Assembly (NCBI GenBank): GCA_023230525.1
Contig: JALNXE010000007.1
Span: forward strand, 1 to 64,000
DNA length: 64,000 nt
Direction: 5' to 3'
From: Desulfobulbaceae bacterium
Lineage (GTDB): Bacteria; Desulfobacterota; Desulfobulbia; Desulfobulbales; SURF-16
Shown: piece after piece, positions 45,710 to 55,448 of the stretch
How positions within the stretch are numbered: the first letter of the stretch is position 1
Layout of the letters: every line of letters begins with the position of its first letter
Program-made: the position numbers and the translations under genes
The notes under the pieces: model-generated
Databases searched by the model: none
What the model was told of the DNA's origin: nothing
The model's input: only the letters and a program-made list of their open reading frames with translations

Positions 45710-46795
45710 TCAAGCCCGGCCATAGCGATAATGGGCGGCACAGGTTCCTTCGCTTGACACCATGCAGGGGCCCACCGGACTCAGCGGTGTGCACCGGCCG
45801 GCAAAGAGCGGACAGTCGGCCGGGTTTTTCCTGCCCTTGAGGATCTGGCCGCACAGGCATCCTTTCGGTTCCGGGGTTTCCGTAAGCCTGATGCCGAACC
45901 TCTTTTCCGCATCAAAGCGGGAGAAACTCTCCCGGATGGCCATGCCGCTGGCCGGGATGGTGCCCAGTCCCCGCCACTGGCAGTCGATTGGCTCGAAAAC
46001 ATCATGCATCAGCTGCTGGGCCCGCAGATTGCCCTGCCAGGAAACCGCCCGGCCGTAGGCGTTTTCCACCTCAGCCCGGCCGTTTCGGGCCTGCCGCGCC
46101 AGCATGATGACCGCCTGGAGCACATCCACCGGCTCAAAGCCCGCCACCACGCAGGACAGATGGTAGTTGGCGGCCAGGGGTTCATAGGCGGCCGCGCCGA
46201 TGATGGTGCTCACATGACCGGGGCAGAGCAGCCCGTCCAGACGGAGTTCGGGATCGCCAAGCAGGGCGTCAAGCGCCGGCGGCATGGTCTTGTGGGCGGA
46301 AAACACGGTGAAATTAGCCAGCTGCCGGCGCCCGGCCTCGAGAATCGTGGCGGCAACCAGCGGAATGGTGGTCTCGAACCCGACGGACAGGAACACCGTT
46401 TCCTGCTGCGGATTTTTTTCAGCCAGGGTCAGGGCGTCCATGGGTGAATAGACCACCTCCACCTGGGCCCCCATGGATTGCGCCTTGGTCAGGGAACCCC
46501 TGGAACCAGGCACCCGGAAGAGATCGCCGAAGATCGCCACCCGCACCCCTTCCCGGCTGGCCACCTCGATAAATCCGTCAATATGGGCGCTGGAGGTTAC
46601 GCAGACCGGGCAGCCCGGCCCGGAGATCAGCTCCAGCCCCTCGGGCATGAGTGAACGCAGCCCATGCCGGAAAATAGCCATGGTATGGGTGCCGCATACC
46701 TCCATGATGCGCAGGGGACGGTCAATGGTCTTCCGCAATTCATCAACCAGCGGGTCGATAAATTTTTTATCCCTGAACTCTGAGACATATTTCAT
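45710..46795 (-). CDS. hypD: Hydrogenase maturation protein HypD
   Basis: 361 residues. RIMEVCGTHTMAIFRHG, SGPGCPVCVTSSAHID and the C-terminal 4Fe-4S region (CLCGQILKG ... DCPLFAGRC ... GPCMVSSEGTC) are all present. Scaffold where the Fe(CN)2CO group is built together with HypC. Starts 2 bp after the hypC stop codon. Confidence 0.97.
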   Translation of the reverse strand: MKYVSEFRDKKFIDPLVDELRKTIDRPLRIMEVCGTHTMAIFRHGLRSLMPEGLELISGPGCPVCVTSSAHIDGFIEVASREGVRVAIFGDLFRVPGSRGSLTKAQSMGAQVEVVYSPMDALTLAEKNPQQETVFLSVGFETTIPLVAATILEAGRRQLANFTVFSAHKTMPPALDALLGDPELRLDGLLCPGHVSTIIGAAAYEPLAANYHLSCVVAGFEPVDVLQAVIMLARQARNGRAEVENAYGRAVSWQGNLRAQQLMHDVFEPIDCQWRGLGTIPASGMAIRESFSRFDAEKRFGIRLTETPEPKGCLCGQILKGRKNPADCPLFAGRCTPLSPVGPCMVSSEGTCAAHYRYGRA

Positions 46796-46797
46796 GG

Positions 46798-47070
46798 TTA
46801 CTGTTTTTCCTCTCGGGCCGCGGCCTGCATGTTGTCAGCCAACTCCTGCAGGAGCCGCAGATTGGTTTCCGCCTCTACGGCATCCAGGGTATGGATGGCA
46901 AAGCCGGCATGGATAATAAGATAATCTCCTATTTGCGGCCAGCGGTCAACCAGATCCAGTCGCACTTCTTTTTTAATGCCCTGGGCTTCAACAACCCCGA
47001 GCTGCAGGGTGGTGAAATCATTTTCCACCCCTTTTACGGCGATTACACGCATGGGCACAGCCAGACACAT
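46798..47070 (-). CDS. hypC: Hydrogenase assembly chaperone HypC
   Basis: 90 residues starting MCLAVPMRVIAV with the essential Cys2, and GDYLIIHAGFAIHTLD. Carries the iron precursor between HypD and the large subunit. Follows hypF by about 120 bp. Confidence 0.95.
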   Translation of the reverse strand: MCLAVPMRVIAVKGVENDFTTLQLGVVEAQGIKKEVRLDLVDRWPQIGDYLIIHAGFAIHTLDAVEAETNLRLLQELADNMQAAAREEKQ

Positions 47071-47189
47071 TGCACAGCCTCACTATTTTTGTTTTTTTAC
47101 AGAAATTACAGAAGACTTGAAAGTAACAGACAGAAAAAAATCGATATTAATTCCGTCAGCCACTCCGAGATCTTCTGTGCTTCAGTCAA

Positions 47190-49562
47190 TCATGTTAAAT
47201 GGTTCATCCCGGCAATAACCGCCTGACCCAGGGCAAGTCCGCCATCATTGGCCGGAACCTTCTCGGCGGAAAAAACCTGAAATCCGGCGGCCCGGAGATC
47301 TTTGCTCAGCCCGTCAAGCAGCAGGCCATTCTGCATGCAGCCGCCGCCAAGCACCACCTTTTTTTTGCCGAGACTTGCGGCCAGTTCCTTGATCGCCGCG
47401 GTTACGGACAGCACCAGCCAGCGATGAAAGGCCAGGGCAATTTCTGCCCGGTCAGCGGAGCGGGCCAGGCAATCGGCCACCGACCGGATCAGCGGCCTGG
47501 TGCCGATCAGCAGGCGGTCCTGTTCCCGGCTGATCTGCACGGGGAAGTCCAGCCCAGCCCCGGGTCCATCATGCAGCCAGCCATCCCTTGCCGCGCGCCA
47601 GGCCGTTGCCTCAAGTTCCATGGCGGCCTGGCCTTCGTAGCCGGAGACCAGACAGAGACCAAGCAGCCCTGCCATGGCATCAAAGAGCCTGCCGCAGCTT
47701 GAGGTCAGGGGGGTGTTGACCCGGCGGGATATCATCTGCCCCAGGGTCTCTTTTTTGACAAAATCTATCTTGGCCAGGGCGGGCGCCAGGCGATCACAGC
47801 CAACCAATCCTTCCCCGCCATACGCCGCCCCCAGGGCAGCCATGGCCATGCGCCAGGGTTCCCTGGCCGCGGCATCACCGCCGGGCAGCAGCAGCTGCTC
47901 CAGGCTGGCCAGCCGCTCAAAAGAGGTCAGTCCCGCCAGCAGGATCTCCCCGCCCCAGACCGTGCCGTCCGGGCCGAAGCCCGTGCCGTCAAGGATCACG
48001 GCAAAGGTGTCTTCCTCCAAACCGTGTTCAGCCATCACCGCCGCGGCATGGGCATGATGATGCTGCACCCGGTAAAGAGGCCGGCCAATGCTTTCGGCAA
48101 AACGGGTGCTCAGATAATCCGGATGCAGATCGCAGGCCACGGCCTGGGCCTCAAACTCCAGCACCTGCTGCAGATGCCGGACACTCTCTTCATAAAACTC
48201 CAGGGTTTCCGCAGTTTCGAGATCACCGATATGCTGGCTCAGGTAGGCGGTCCTGCCCCGGGTCATGCAGAAGGTGTTCTTCAATGCCGCGCCGCAGGCA
48301 AGCACTGCCGGCAGATCCCGGTGGAGCGCCACGGAGCCGGGGACATAACCGCGGGAGCGCCTGATGGGCCGGGCCCTGCCGGCAATGACCCTGGCCACCG
48401 AATCATCCGCCCTGGTGACGATATCCCGGTTATGGAGGAGAAAAAAATCAGCGATGCCCCCAAGTTTGTCAATGGCCTCAATGTTTGCCGTGCAGATCGG
48501 CTCATCGCTTCTGTTGCCGCTGGTCATCACCAGGGCCGGCGGGGTTTCCTCCACCCGGAAAAGCAGATGATGAAAAGGGGTGTAGGGCAGCATCAGGCCA
48601 AGATGGAGAATGCCGGGGGCAACCGCTGGGGCCAGGCCGCTGTCATCTCTTTTTGGCAGCAGCACGATGGGCCGCTGGCAGGAGCGCAGCAGTTCCATTT
48701 CCGGCAGGGATATGCTGCAGATTTTCATGGCCGCCTGCAGGTCCGCCACCATGACCGCCAGGGGCTTATCGGGTCTGTTTTTCCTTTGCCGCAGCCTTTG
48801 CACCGCCTCCTGGCTGCCCGCATCAACGCTGAGGTGGAAACCGCCCAGGCCCCGCATGGCCACCACCCGGCCCCGGGCCAGGGCGCGGCCGGCCTCCCGC
48901 AGGGGATCATCGCAGGGCAGGAGGCGGCCGCTCGCGTCATGCCAGCTCAGGCGCGGCCCGCACTGCCAGCAGGCATTGGGCTGGGCGTGGAATCTGCGGT
49001 TAACCGGATCATGGTACTCCCGGCTGCAGTCCGGGCACATGGGAAAAACCTTCATCGAGGTGCGCGGCCGGTCATAGGGAATCGACTCGACAATGGTGAA
49101 GCGCGGCCCGCAGTTGGTGCAGTTGATGAACGGATAGAGATGGCGCCGGTCATTTTTATTAAACAGCTCAGCCAGACAGTCATCGCAGACCGCCGCGTCG
49201 GGCGGGATCATGGTGCCCGCCGCACCTGAGTGTTCACTGGCGAGGATCACAAAGCCGGGTTCAGCGGGGAAAACCTGGGTGGTGGTCTGCTCAAGCGAGG
49301 TGATGCTGGCCAGCGGCGGGGCCTCCTCGCGCAGGCAGCGCACAAAGCGGTCCAGCTGGTCCAGCGGCGGCGCCAGCCTGATCACCACCCCCTCGGCGCT
49401 GTTGACCACCGTGCCGGAGTAGCCGAAGCGGGAGGCCAGGCGGTGGACAAAGGGCCGGAAACCGACCCCCTGCACCACTCCCTGGATCTTCAGCTCAACC
49501 CCCGGTTCAGCCGGAACCGGCGCAGGGGGGAAACGGCTCTCAGGCCTTGGCAGAACTGTCAT
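47190..49562 (-). CDS. hypF: Carbamoyltransferase HypF
   Basis: 790 residues, full length. Domains in order: acylphosphatase-like (about 25-115, GVGFRPFVHRLA), two zinc fingers (CDDCLAE ... CTNCGPR and MCPDCSREY ... CWQCGPR), YrdC-like (about 225-400) and the Kae1-like carbamoyltransferase end (QHHHAHAAAVMAEHG, VVLGGGCMQNG). Makes the cyanide ligand precursor from carbamoyl phosphate. First gene of the hyp block, after a 467-bp gap from hyaC. Confidence 0.97.
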   Translation of the reverse strand: MTVLPRPESRFPPAPVPAEPGVELKIQGVVQGVGFRPFVHRLASRFGYSGTVVNSAEGVVIRLAPPLDQLDRFVRCLREEAPPLASITSLEQTTTQVFPAEPGFVILASEHSGAAGTMIPPDAAVCDDCLAELFNKNDRRHLYPFINCTNCGPRFTIVESIPYDRPRTSMKVFPMCPDCSREYHDPVNRRFHAQPNACWQCGPRLSWHDASGRLLPCDDPLREAGRALARGRVVAMRGLGGFHLSVDAGSQEAVQRLRQRKNRPDKPLAVMVADLQAAMKICSISLPEMELLRSCQRPIVLLPKRDDSGLAPAVAPGILHLGLMLPYTPFHHLLFRVEETPPALVMTSGNRSDEPICTANIEAIDKLGGIADFFLLHNRDIVTRADDSVARVIAGRARPIRRSRGYVPGSVALHRDLPAVLACGAALKNTFCMTRGRTAYLSQHIGDLETAETLEFYEESVRHLQQVLEFEAQAVACDLHPDYLSTRFAESIGRPLYRVQHHHAHAAAVMAEHGLEEDTFAVILDGTGFGPDGTVWGGEILLAGLTSFERLASLEQLLLPGGDAAAREPWRMAMAALGAAYGGEGLVGCDRLAPALAKIDFVKKETLGQMISRRVNTPLTSSCGRLFDAMAGLLGLCLVSGYEGQAAMELEATAWRAARDGWLHDGPGAGLDFPVQISREQDRLLIGTRPLIRSVADCLARSADRAEIALAFHRWLVLSVTAAIKELAASLGKKKVVLGGGCMQNGLLLDGLSKDLRAAGFQVFSAEKVPANDGGLALGQAVIAGMNHLT

Positions 49563-50029
49563 GACTTGCTTTAAACCCTCAGCCGTTATAGATGAATGAA
49601 AGCAATCCCTCCGGGGATTTCACATCAGTTCCGGCAGGGAAATAATATGAATGGCAAAAATCGTAAAACATCCACGGGGAAACCGGTGCGACAAAATGAC
49701 GCATCTCCTCTATTAAATAACCCTGATCGAAAAGAAGTCAAGCGAAATAGGTATTAATACGGATAAGAAAAAAGGGGATGAGCGAAAGTTTATCGTCCAG
49801 GCAGGTAAAAATCTTCGGGCCTGGCTGACGGCAACGGCCTGCCCGGGTGGGCCGGAAGAGGCGCCCGTCTGATCCCACCCCTGGGTGCGGTTGACAATCC
49901 ACCGGGAGAAGGGCAGAGCGGGACGCCGGCCTGCCCAAGAAGGCCGGAAACCGCCCCCCTGCGCCACGCGCCCCGGCTCTTCAGGCAATTCCTTTGCAGC
50001 GCCGGAGGCGCGGCAGATGAAAAAGGCGC
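49563..50029. other. Gap between hyaC and hypF
   Basis: 467 bp without a gene or clear terminator; it may hold a separate hyp promoter, but no hexamers stand out. Confidence 0.4.
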
Positions 50030-50689
50030 TCAGCCCTCGGCCGAGCCGTTATGTTTCGGTTTAAACTTATAGCCGTTGAAGATAGAGGAAATCATCCCCT
50101 CCGGCGCCTTCACGTCATTCCACACCACCAGATAGAGATGCACCAGGGCAAAAAACAGAAAATACCACAGGAGCAGATGATGCATATGCCGGGCCTGCTG
50201 CTGGGTGCCGAAAAACTTCAGCCCCCAGGCCTGCCAGCCGGCACTCTCGGGATAAAGCAGATAAAACCCGCCCACCACCTGCGCCGCAGCCGCAACATAG
50301 GTGAACAGATAGACGATGCCGGCAATGGTATTATGCCCGAGGTCCTCGCCATGTCTGTCCGTCACATACCCGTAATAGGCCATGGTGGTAAAAATATTCT
50401 TCACTTTACCGGGGGTCACGGGCAGGGCATGGAGAATGCGCTCATGCCGGTTGCCGAACAGGTACAGAAAGAGACGGACCAGCAACGCGGCGGTAAAGAC
50501 ATAGCCGGCCAGAAAATGATAGTAGCGCATGTCTGCCATGGGAAACCCCCGGCTGCCCGCCAGCCAGGGGTTGGGCCAGGGATCGTTGATGTAGAACCCG
50601 GTCACCGCCAGGACGACAATGGAAAGGACGAACGCCCAGTGAAAGAGACGGAAAAGAACACTCCACACATACTTTTTTTCATAATTCAT
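50030..50689 (-). CDS. hyaC: Ni/Fe-hydrogenase b-type cytochrome subunit
   Basis: 219 residues with four membrane helices and conserved histidines for two b-hemes (FRLFHWAFVLS, RYYHFLAGYVF, ARHMHHLLLWYFLF, FALVHLYLVVW). Anchors the hydrogenase and hands electrons to the quinone pool. Start at 50689 has an AGGAGGCTG ribosome site. Third gene of the hya operon. Confidence 0.94.
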   Translation of the reverse strand: MNYEKKYVWSVLFRLFHWAFVLSIVVLAVTGFYINDPWPNPWLAGSRGFPMADMRYYHFLAGYVFTAALLVRLFLYLFGNRHERILHALPVTPGKVKNIFTTMAYYGYVTDRHGEDLGHNTIAGIVYLFTYVAAAAQVVGGFYLLYPESAGWQAWGLKFFGTQQQARHMHHLLLWYFLFFALVHLYLVVWNDVKAPEGMISSIFNGYKFKPKHNGSAEG

Positions 50690-50740
50690 GGCAGCCTCCT
50701 GCGCCGTGGTTAACAATAATATCGGATGCCGGAGAGGGCC

Positions 50741-50795
50741 TTAAGCAGCCGTAACGAAACGCGCAATCTGGAAAATATTTCGCCACGGCTCTTAA
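50741..50795. repeat. GAGCCGT palindromic element at the hyaB 3' end
   Basis: TTAAGCAGCCGTAACGAAA (50741-50759) is inverted against TTTCGCCACGGCTCTTAA (50778-50795), with a few mismatches. It overlaps the hyaB stop codon and lies before hyaC. Related to the perfect element at 38644-38696. Confidence 0.7.
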
Positions 50796-52492
50796 ACGAC
50801 CTGCACCCTGGACAGTTCTCTGCCCTGGGGATCAGCCATATGCACGGCACAGGCGATGCAGGGATCAAAGGAATGAACGGTTCTGAGGACCTCCAAGGGT
50901 TTTTCCGGATCAGCCACCGGGTTGCCCACCAGTGACGCCTCATAGGGGCCGGGCTGTCCGGCCTTGTCCCTGGGGCCGGCATTCCAGGTGGAAGGAACCA
51001 CGCACTGGTAATTCCTGATCCTGCCGTTTTCAATGACAATCCAGTGGGAAAGCGCCCCGCGCGGCGCCTCATGGAAGCCGTAGCCGCGCTGCTCGCCCTT
51101 GGGAAAGGTGGGCGGGTTAAATATGGCCAGATCACCCCGGCCGACATTATCAACCAGCAGTTGCCAGTGTTTCAGGGCAAGATCGCACAGCATGGAGGCC
51201 CGCACCGCCCTGGCCAGATGCCGTCCCAGGGTCGAATGCAGCACCTCCGGCCCCACCGTTGCGCCGGCCAGGGCGCTCACCCTGGCCAGGGCATCGTTGA
51301 CCTGCTGCACCGTCTGCTCGTGGCCCAGGGCATAACCCACCAGCAGCTGGGCCAGGGGGCCGACCTGCATCGGCTTTTCCTGGAAACGCGGGGCCTTGAG
51401 CCAGCTGTATTTGCCGTCATCCTGGAAATCGGTATACTTGGGAACGGTTTGTTCCTCATAGGGATGGCGCGTCCAGTCTCCGTCATACCAGGCGTGGTCA
51501 ATACCCTCCACCACGTTATCCCGGAAGTAGGGATCATTGAAACCGGTTATGGCCTTGACCGTGGACAGATCACCGTTGAAAATGGTGCCGCCGGGCAGAT
51601 CAAACCGGGTGCCGGCCGGGTCAAGCACCATGTCGGGCACGGCCAGGTAGTTGGTGACGCCTGCACCATATGGCAGCCAGTCCTTGTAGAGAGCGCCCAC
51701 CGCGATCACATCGGGCAGGTAGACCTGCTGGATAAAGCCGCGCACCTCCTCCACCAGCTGCTTGATCCAGTAGAGCCGCTCCATGTTGAGGGCCGTTTCG
51801 TTATCTGGATTGATGGCCGTGGTCACACCGCCCACGGAGAGGTTCTGGATGTGCGGGTTCTTGCCGGTGAAAATGCCCAGGGCCTGGGTGGCCTTGCGCT
51901 GGTAATCAAGGGCCTCCAGGTAATGGGAGACGGCCATGAGATTTGCCTCTGGCGGCAGGGTCATGGCGGGATGGCCCCAGTAGGCATTGGCGAACGGGCC
52001 GAGCTGGCCGCTGTCGACCAGGGCCTTCACCCTTTCCTGCACCGCCCCGAAGCGCTTGCTGCTGTTGCCCGGCCAGTCGGAAAGGCTCTGGGCCAGGGCC
52101 GCGGTTTTGCCGGGATCGGCGCTCAAAGCCGACACCACATCCACCCAGTCGAGGGCGGACAGCACGTAAAAATGGACGATATGGTCATGCAGGGCATGGA
52201 TGGACATGACCAGATTCCTGATATACTGGGCGTTCATGGGTATCTGCAGGCCCAGGGCATTTTCCACCGCCCGGACCGAGGCCAGGGCGTGCACCGTGGT
52301 GCAGACCCCGCAGATGCGCTGGGTAAAAAGCCAGGCATCCCGCGGGTCACGGCCCTGGAGGATCACCTCGATGCCGCGCCACATCTGACCGGAAGACCAG
52401 GCCTTGCTGACCTTGCCTTCTTCTATTTCCGCATCTATCCGCAAGTGTCCTTCGATCCGGGTAATGGGATCAATGGTTATTCTCTGTGCCAT
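50792..52492 (-). CDS. hyaB: [NiFe] hydrogenase large subunit, group 1
   Basis: 566 residues. Active-site cysteine pairs are RICGVCTTVHA (Cys61/64) and DPCIACAVH near the C-terminus, followed by a 15-residue tail that the maturation protease must remove. TRIEGHLRI near the start is typical. The ATG at 52492 has a GGAGG ribosome site 7 bases upstream; an in-frame TTG two codons earlier is less likely. Uptake-type enzyme exported with the small subunit. Confidence 0.96.
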   Translation of the reverse strand: MAQRITIDPITRIEGHLRIDAEIEEGKVSKAWSSGQMWRGIEVILQGRDPRDAWLFTQRICGVCTTVHALASVRAVENALGLQIPMNAQYIRNLVMSIHALHDHIVHFYVLSALDWVDVVSALSADPGKTAALAQSLSDWPGNSSKRFGAVQERVKALVDSGQLGPFANAYWGHPAMTLPPEANLMAVSHYLEALDYQRKATQALGIFTGKNPHIQNLSVGGVTTAINPDNETALNMERLYWIKQLVEEVRGFIQQVYLPDVIAVGALYKDWLPYGAGVTNYLAVPDMVLDPAGTRFDLPGGTIFNGDLSTVKAITGFNDPYFRDNVVEGIDHAWYDGDWTRHPYEEQTVPKYTDFQDDGKYSWLKAPRFQEKPMQVGPLAQLLVGYALGHEQTVQQVNDALARVSALAGATVGPEVLHSTLGRHLARAVRASMLCDLALKHWQLLVDNVGRGDLAIFNPPTFPKGEQRGYGFHEAPRGALSHWIVIENGRIRNYQCVVPSTWNAGPRDKAGQPGPYEASLVGNPVADPEKPLEVLRTVHSFDPCIACAVHMADPQGRELSRVQVV

Positions 52493-52518
52493 AATCAAGC
52501 CTCCTCCTTCCTTGGCTG

Positions 52519-53607
52519 CTATTTGTCCTCGTCACTCTTGCCTTTCAAAATCCTTTTGCCGATGCCGACTACCGCGTGGATGCCCACCGCGGCGCCGGCT
52601 ATGCCGAGAATCTTCTTACCGGCACTGTCAGCGCTGGTGACAATTCCCCGGCCGCCGGGAATCTCAATGCCGGGCAGCCTTTCATAAAACGGGGTCATGG
52701 TGTCCCAGAACCCCGGTTCCGTGCAGCCGATGCAGCCATGGCCGACACCCACCGGCCATACCCCGACATCATTGAAACGCACCGCCGGGCAGTTGGAAAA
52801 GGTTGCCGGCCCCTTGCAGCCGACCTTATAGAGGCAGTAGCCCGCCAGGTGTCCGGCATCACCGAACTGCTCGGCATACCTGCCCTCATCGAAATGGGCC
52901 CGCCGTTCGCATTGATCATGGATTTTGCGGCCATAGGCAAAAAGCGGCCGGCCCAGCTTGTCCGTGGGCGGCAGCCGCTTGAAGGTCAGATAATGGAGCA
53001 CGGTGCCCAGAAAGCTGATGGGGTTGGGCGGACAGCCTGCGACATTAACCACCGGCACATCATGCACCAGGTCCCAGACACCCACCGCTCCGGTGGGATT
53101 GGGGTCCGCCGCCTGGATGCCGCCATAGGTGGCGCAGTTGCCGATGGCGATAACCGCGGCGGATTTCGCCGCCACCTCGGCCAGGATCTCCATGGCCGTC
53201 CGGCCGCCAATCTTGCAATAGATGCCGTTGTCCTTGGTGGGAATCCCGCCCTCCACTACGCACAGGTATTTGCCGGGATATTTTTCCAGGGTTGCCTGGA
53301 GCTGCTGCTCCGCCTGATGGCCGGCCGCGGCCATCAGCGTCTCATGATAATCAAGCGAGATGATGTCCAGAATCAGCCGGGCGATATCCGGATGAGAGCC
53401 CCGGACCAGAGACTCCGTGCAGCCGGTGCATTCCTGGAAATGCAGCCACACCACGGGGGGCCGCTGGGGGTTGGCCGCCGCCTCCACCAGCCGGGGAATC
53501 ATGGCCTCGGAGAGACCGAGGGCCGCGGCGGCAATGGTGCATGCTTTCAGAAAATCGCGTCGGCTGGAGCTGAGATTATTTACGAGTTCACTGGTAGTAA
53601 TCGGCAT
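52519..53607 (-). CDS. hyaA: [NiFe] hydrogenase small subunit, group 1
   Basis: 362 residues. A Tat signal (SRRDFL, residues 15-20) exports the heterodimer; a C-terminal hydrophobic helix anchors it. The proximal cluster motif is ECTGCTES and the later NCATYGGIQAA, that is, four cysteines. The two extra cysteines of oxygen-tolerant enzymes (ECTCC, and Cys in SWGC) are absent. Medial and distal clusters: KIHDQCERRAHF, GYCLYKVGCKG, GHGCIGCTEPGFW. Predicted oxygen-sensitive hydrogen uptake enzyme. Confidence 0.96.
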   Translation of the reverse strand: MPITTSELVNNLSSSRRDFLKACTIAAAALGLSEAMIPRLVEAAANPQRPPVVWLHFQECTGCTESLVRGSHPDIARLILDIISLDYHETLMAAAGHQAEQQLQATLEKYPGKYLCVVEGGIPTKDNGIYCKIGGRTAMEILAEVAAKSAAVIAIGNCATYGGIQAADPNPTGAVGVWDLVHDVPVVNVAGCPPNPISFLGTVLHYLTFKRLPPTDKLGRPLFAYGRKIHDQCERRAHFDEGRYAEQFGDAGHLAGYCLYKVGCKGPATFSNCPAVRFNDVGVWPVGVGHGCIGCTEPGFWDTMTPFYERLPGIEIPGGRGIVTSADSAGKKILGIAGAAVGIHAVVGIGKRILKGKSDEDK

Positions 53608-54206
53608 GGAGACCTCCTTTGTTTGTAACTCGCACGCAGAAAACGGTTCAAGACAAAGTCCGACCGGGATACGGGACTGCTGTGAAATACGTGTCGCCTA
53701 CGCCGCTCAGATGAGGGTCGAATTTACTCGCGCGCGCCTCTTTTAGACAAAACCGCAGCCTTAGCAGCGCCGAGGCGGGAATTTTGCGATTATGGCCGGT
53801 AAGGCCCCCTGCAGGTGAGAGGTATGACTGTAAAGCAAAAGCAAATTTCGTTCCAGGCGCAAATAGCTGGAAAGGCTTGCCGCACCCGGCGGGCCGCGGC
53901 GTTTTGCCGCGCCTTACATATTAAACATGTCAAGCAAGAGGGAAGTCAAGGAAAAAACAGGTAATTATTGTGGTACAACCATAACAGATAATCCGCTTCT
54001 ACTGGATTGGCCGGGGCAGCGGAAAAAACATAAAGAAAAGAGCTGAACTGCCGGAAATAACGGCAGTATTTGCAACTGCTAAAGCCCCAGGAAGCAGCAC
54101 ATGGGTTCTCCAGCCCGGCCCGCACGAAGATACACTGTGGCAGAAATCCGCTTTTACCGGACAGTTGCCCGGCCGCCGGACCAGGTTCCGCCCGGAATAA
54201 TTTTTT
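53608..54206. other. Upstream region of the hya operon
   Basis: About 600 bp with no gene. It holds the hya promoter candidate (53920-53949) and thus a possible leader of about 300 bases. No sigma-54 site was found. Confidence 0.45.
53920..53949 (-). promoter_or_regulatory. Candidate sigma-70 promoter of the hya operon
   Basis: On the minus strand, TTGACT (53944-53949) and TTTAAT (53920-53925) with an 18-bp spacer. It points to hyaA, about 310 bp downstream. Confidence 0.45.
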
Positions 54207-55250
54207 TTACGAGATCAGGCGCTGGATGGCGCTGATCACCAGATCCGCGCCCAAATCGGCCATGCAGCGGCGGTGACCGCATTCCCTTTTCAGACAGGGG
54301 CCGCAGGCCAGATCAAGGCGGACCACCTGATGCCGCTCCCCATAGGGCCCGGTGCGCCAGGGAGCGGTGGCCCCGAACACCGCCACCACCGGGGTGCCCA
54401 CCGCGGCGGCCAGATGCATGGGGCCGGTGTCGGTGGAGATCACCAGCGGGGCCAGGCGGTACAGGGCGGCCAGGGTTTTGAGGGTGGTCTCCCCGGCCAG
54501 ATTCACCGCCGGGTGGTGCATCCGCCGGATAATATCGTCAATAACCTGCCGGTCCCCTTTGCCGCCGGTGAAAACCACCTGCCTGCCCTGGCCAATGATC
54601 CAGTCGGCGACCTGGGCAAACCCTGCGTTATCCCACAGCTTGGTCGGCCAGGTGGCCACCGGGTTGATCGGCACCACCCTGGACGGGTCCGCTATCCCCC
54701 TGGCGCGCAGCAGGGACTCCACCTGCCGGAAATGCTCCGGGCCAAGGGGCAGATGAAAGACCACCTCATCGGTTTTAATGCCGATGCCTGCAAGCAGCAT
54801 GAGTTCGCGCTCTACGGCATGGATGTTCATGTCCACCGCCGGAACCTTTTCGTTTAAAAAGAGATAACTGCATTCGGCATGGTCCATGCCCCGGCCGAAA
54901 CCCACCTTGCGCACTGCGCGGCTTACGGCAACCAGCATGCCGCTTTTCAAGAGCCCCTGAAAATCAATGAGCAGATCATAGCGGGTGGCGCGCAGCTCCC
55001 GGATAAAGGCCCACAGCTCCCGCCAGGCCTGCAGCCGGTTTGGACCGCGGCGCAGGGCCTGCACCCAGCGTTTTCTTTTGGACACCAGCAGCCGGTCAAG
55101 TTCCGGATGGCCGGCGACAATGTCCGCCGCCGCCTCTTCAATCAGCCAGTCGATATGGGCCTGGGGATAATGCCGGCGCAGGCTGTGGAGGGCCGGCAGG
55201 GTATGGATGACGTCGCCGATGGCGCTTGTTTTGACAATAAGAATATGCAC
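54207..55250 (-). CDS. waaC: Lipopolysaccharide heptosyltransferase I-like (glycosyltransferase family 9)
   Basis: 347 residues. MHILIVKTSAIGDVIHTLPA at the start, NPVATWPTKLWD in the middle, and VISTDTGPMHLAAAVGTP, the nucleotide-sugar and heptose-binding motif, identify a GT9 heptosyltransferase; the overall pattern is closer to WaaC than WaaF. Adds the first heptose to the LPS inner core. Single gene at the end of a minus-strand stretch. Near its C-terminus CGPCLKRECGHRRCM has four cysteines. Confidence 0.9.
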   Translation of the reverse strand: MHILIVKTSAIGDVIHTLPALHSLRRHYPQAHIDWLIEEAAADIVAGHPELDRLLVSKRKRWVQALRRGPNRLQAWRELWAFIRELRATRYDLLIDFQGLLKSGMLVAVSRAVRKVGFGRGMDHAECSYLFLNEKVPAVDMNIHAVERELMLLAGIGIKTDEVVFHLPLGPEHFRQVESLLRARGIADPSRVVPINPVATWPTKLWDNAGFAQVADWIIGQGRQVVFTGGKGDRQVIDDIIRRMHHPAVNLAGETTLKTLAALYRLAPLVISTDTGPMHLAAAVGTPVVAVFGATAPWRTGPYGERHQVVRLDLACGPCLKRECGHRRCMADLGADLVISAIQRLIS

Positions 55251-55389
55251 GGGTTGAAAGGAGCGGGATTGACCCCGTTTGGGGCATGGGTTTATGGAAA
55301 ACGTTCCGGCGCACCGGACAACGCAAAGTAATTTTTTTCTATAACAGATCAGCGGCAGGGCGGCAAGACCGGAGTGGCAAGATCTCCTG

Positions 55390-55435
55390 TTGACACCCGC
55401 TATTCATTTTTGTATATATACTTTTATATATTCAC
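55390..55435 (+). promoter_or_regulatory. padR promoter and probable operator
   Basis: TTGACA (55390-55395) and TATATA (55413-55418) with a 17-bp spacer form a near-consensus promoter. The -10 lies within a dyad-like TATATATACTTTTATATATT (55413-55432), a likely site for autoregulation by PadR. Confidence 0.7.
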
Positions 55436-55448
55436 AAGGAAATAAAAC

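Noticed and set aside
53608..54206. Sigma-54 promoter for the hydrogenase operon
   Set aside because: No TGGCAC-N5-TTGC pattern was found on the minus strand.
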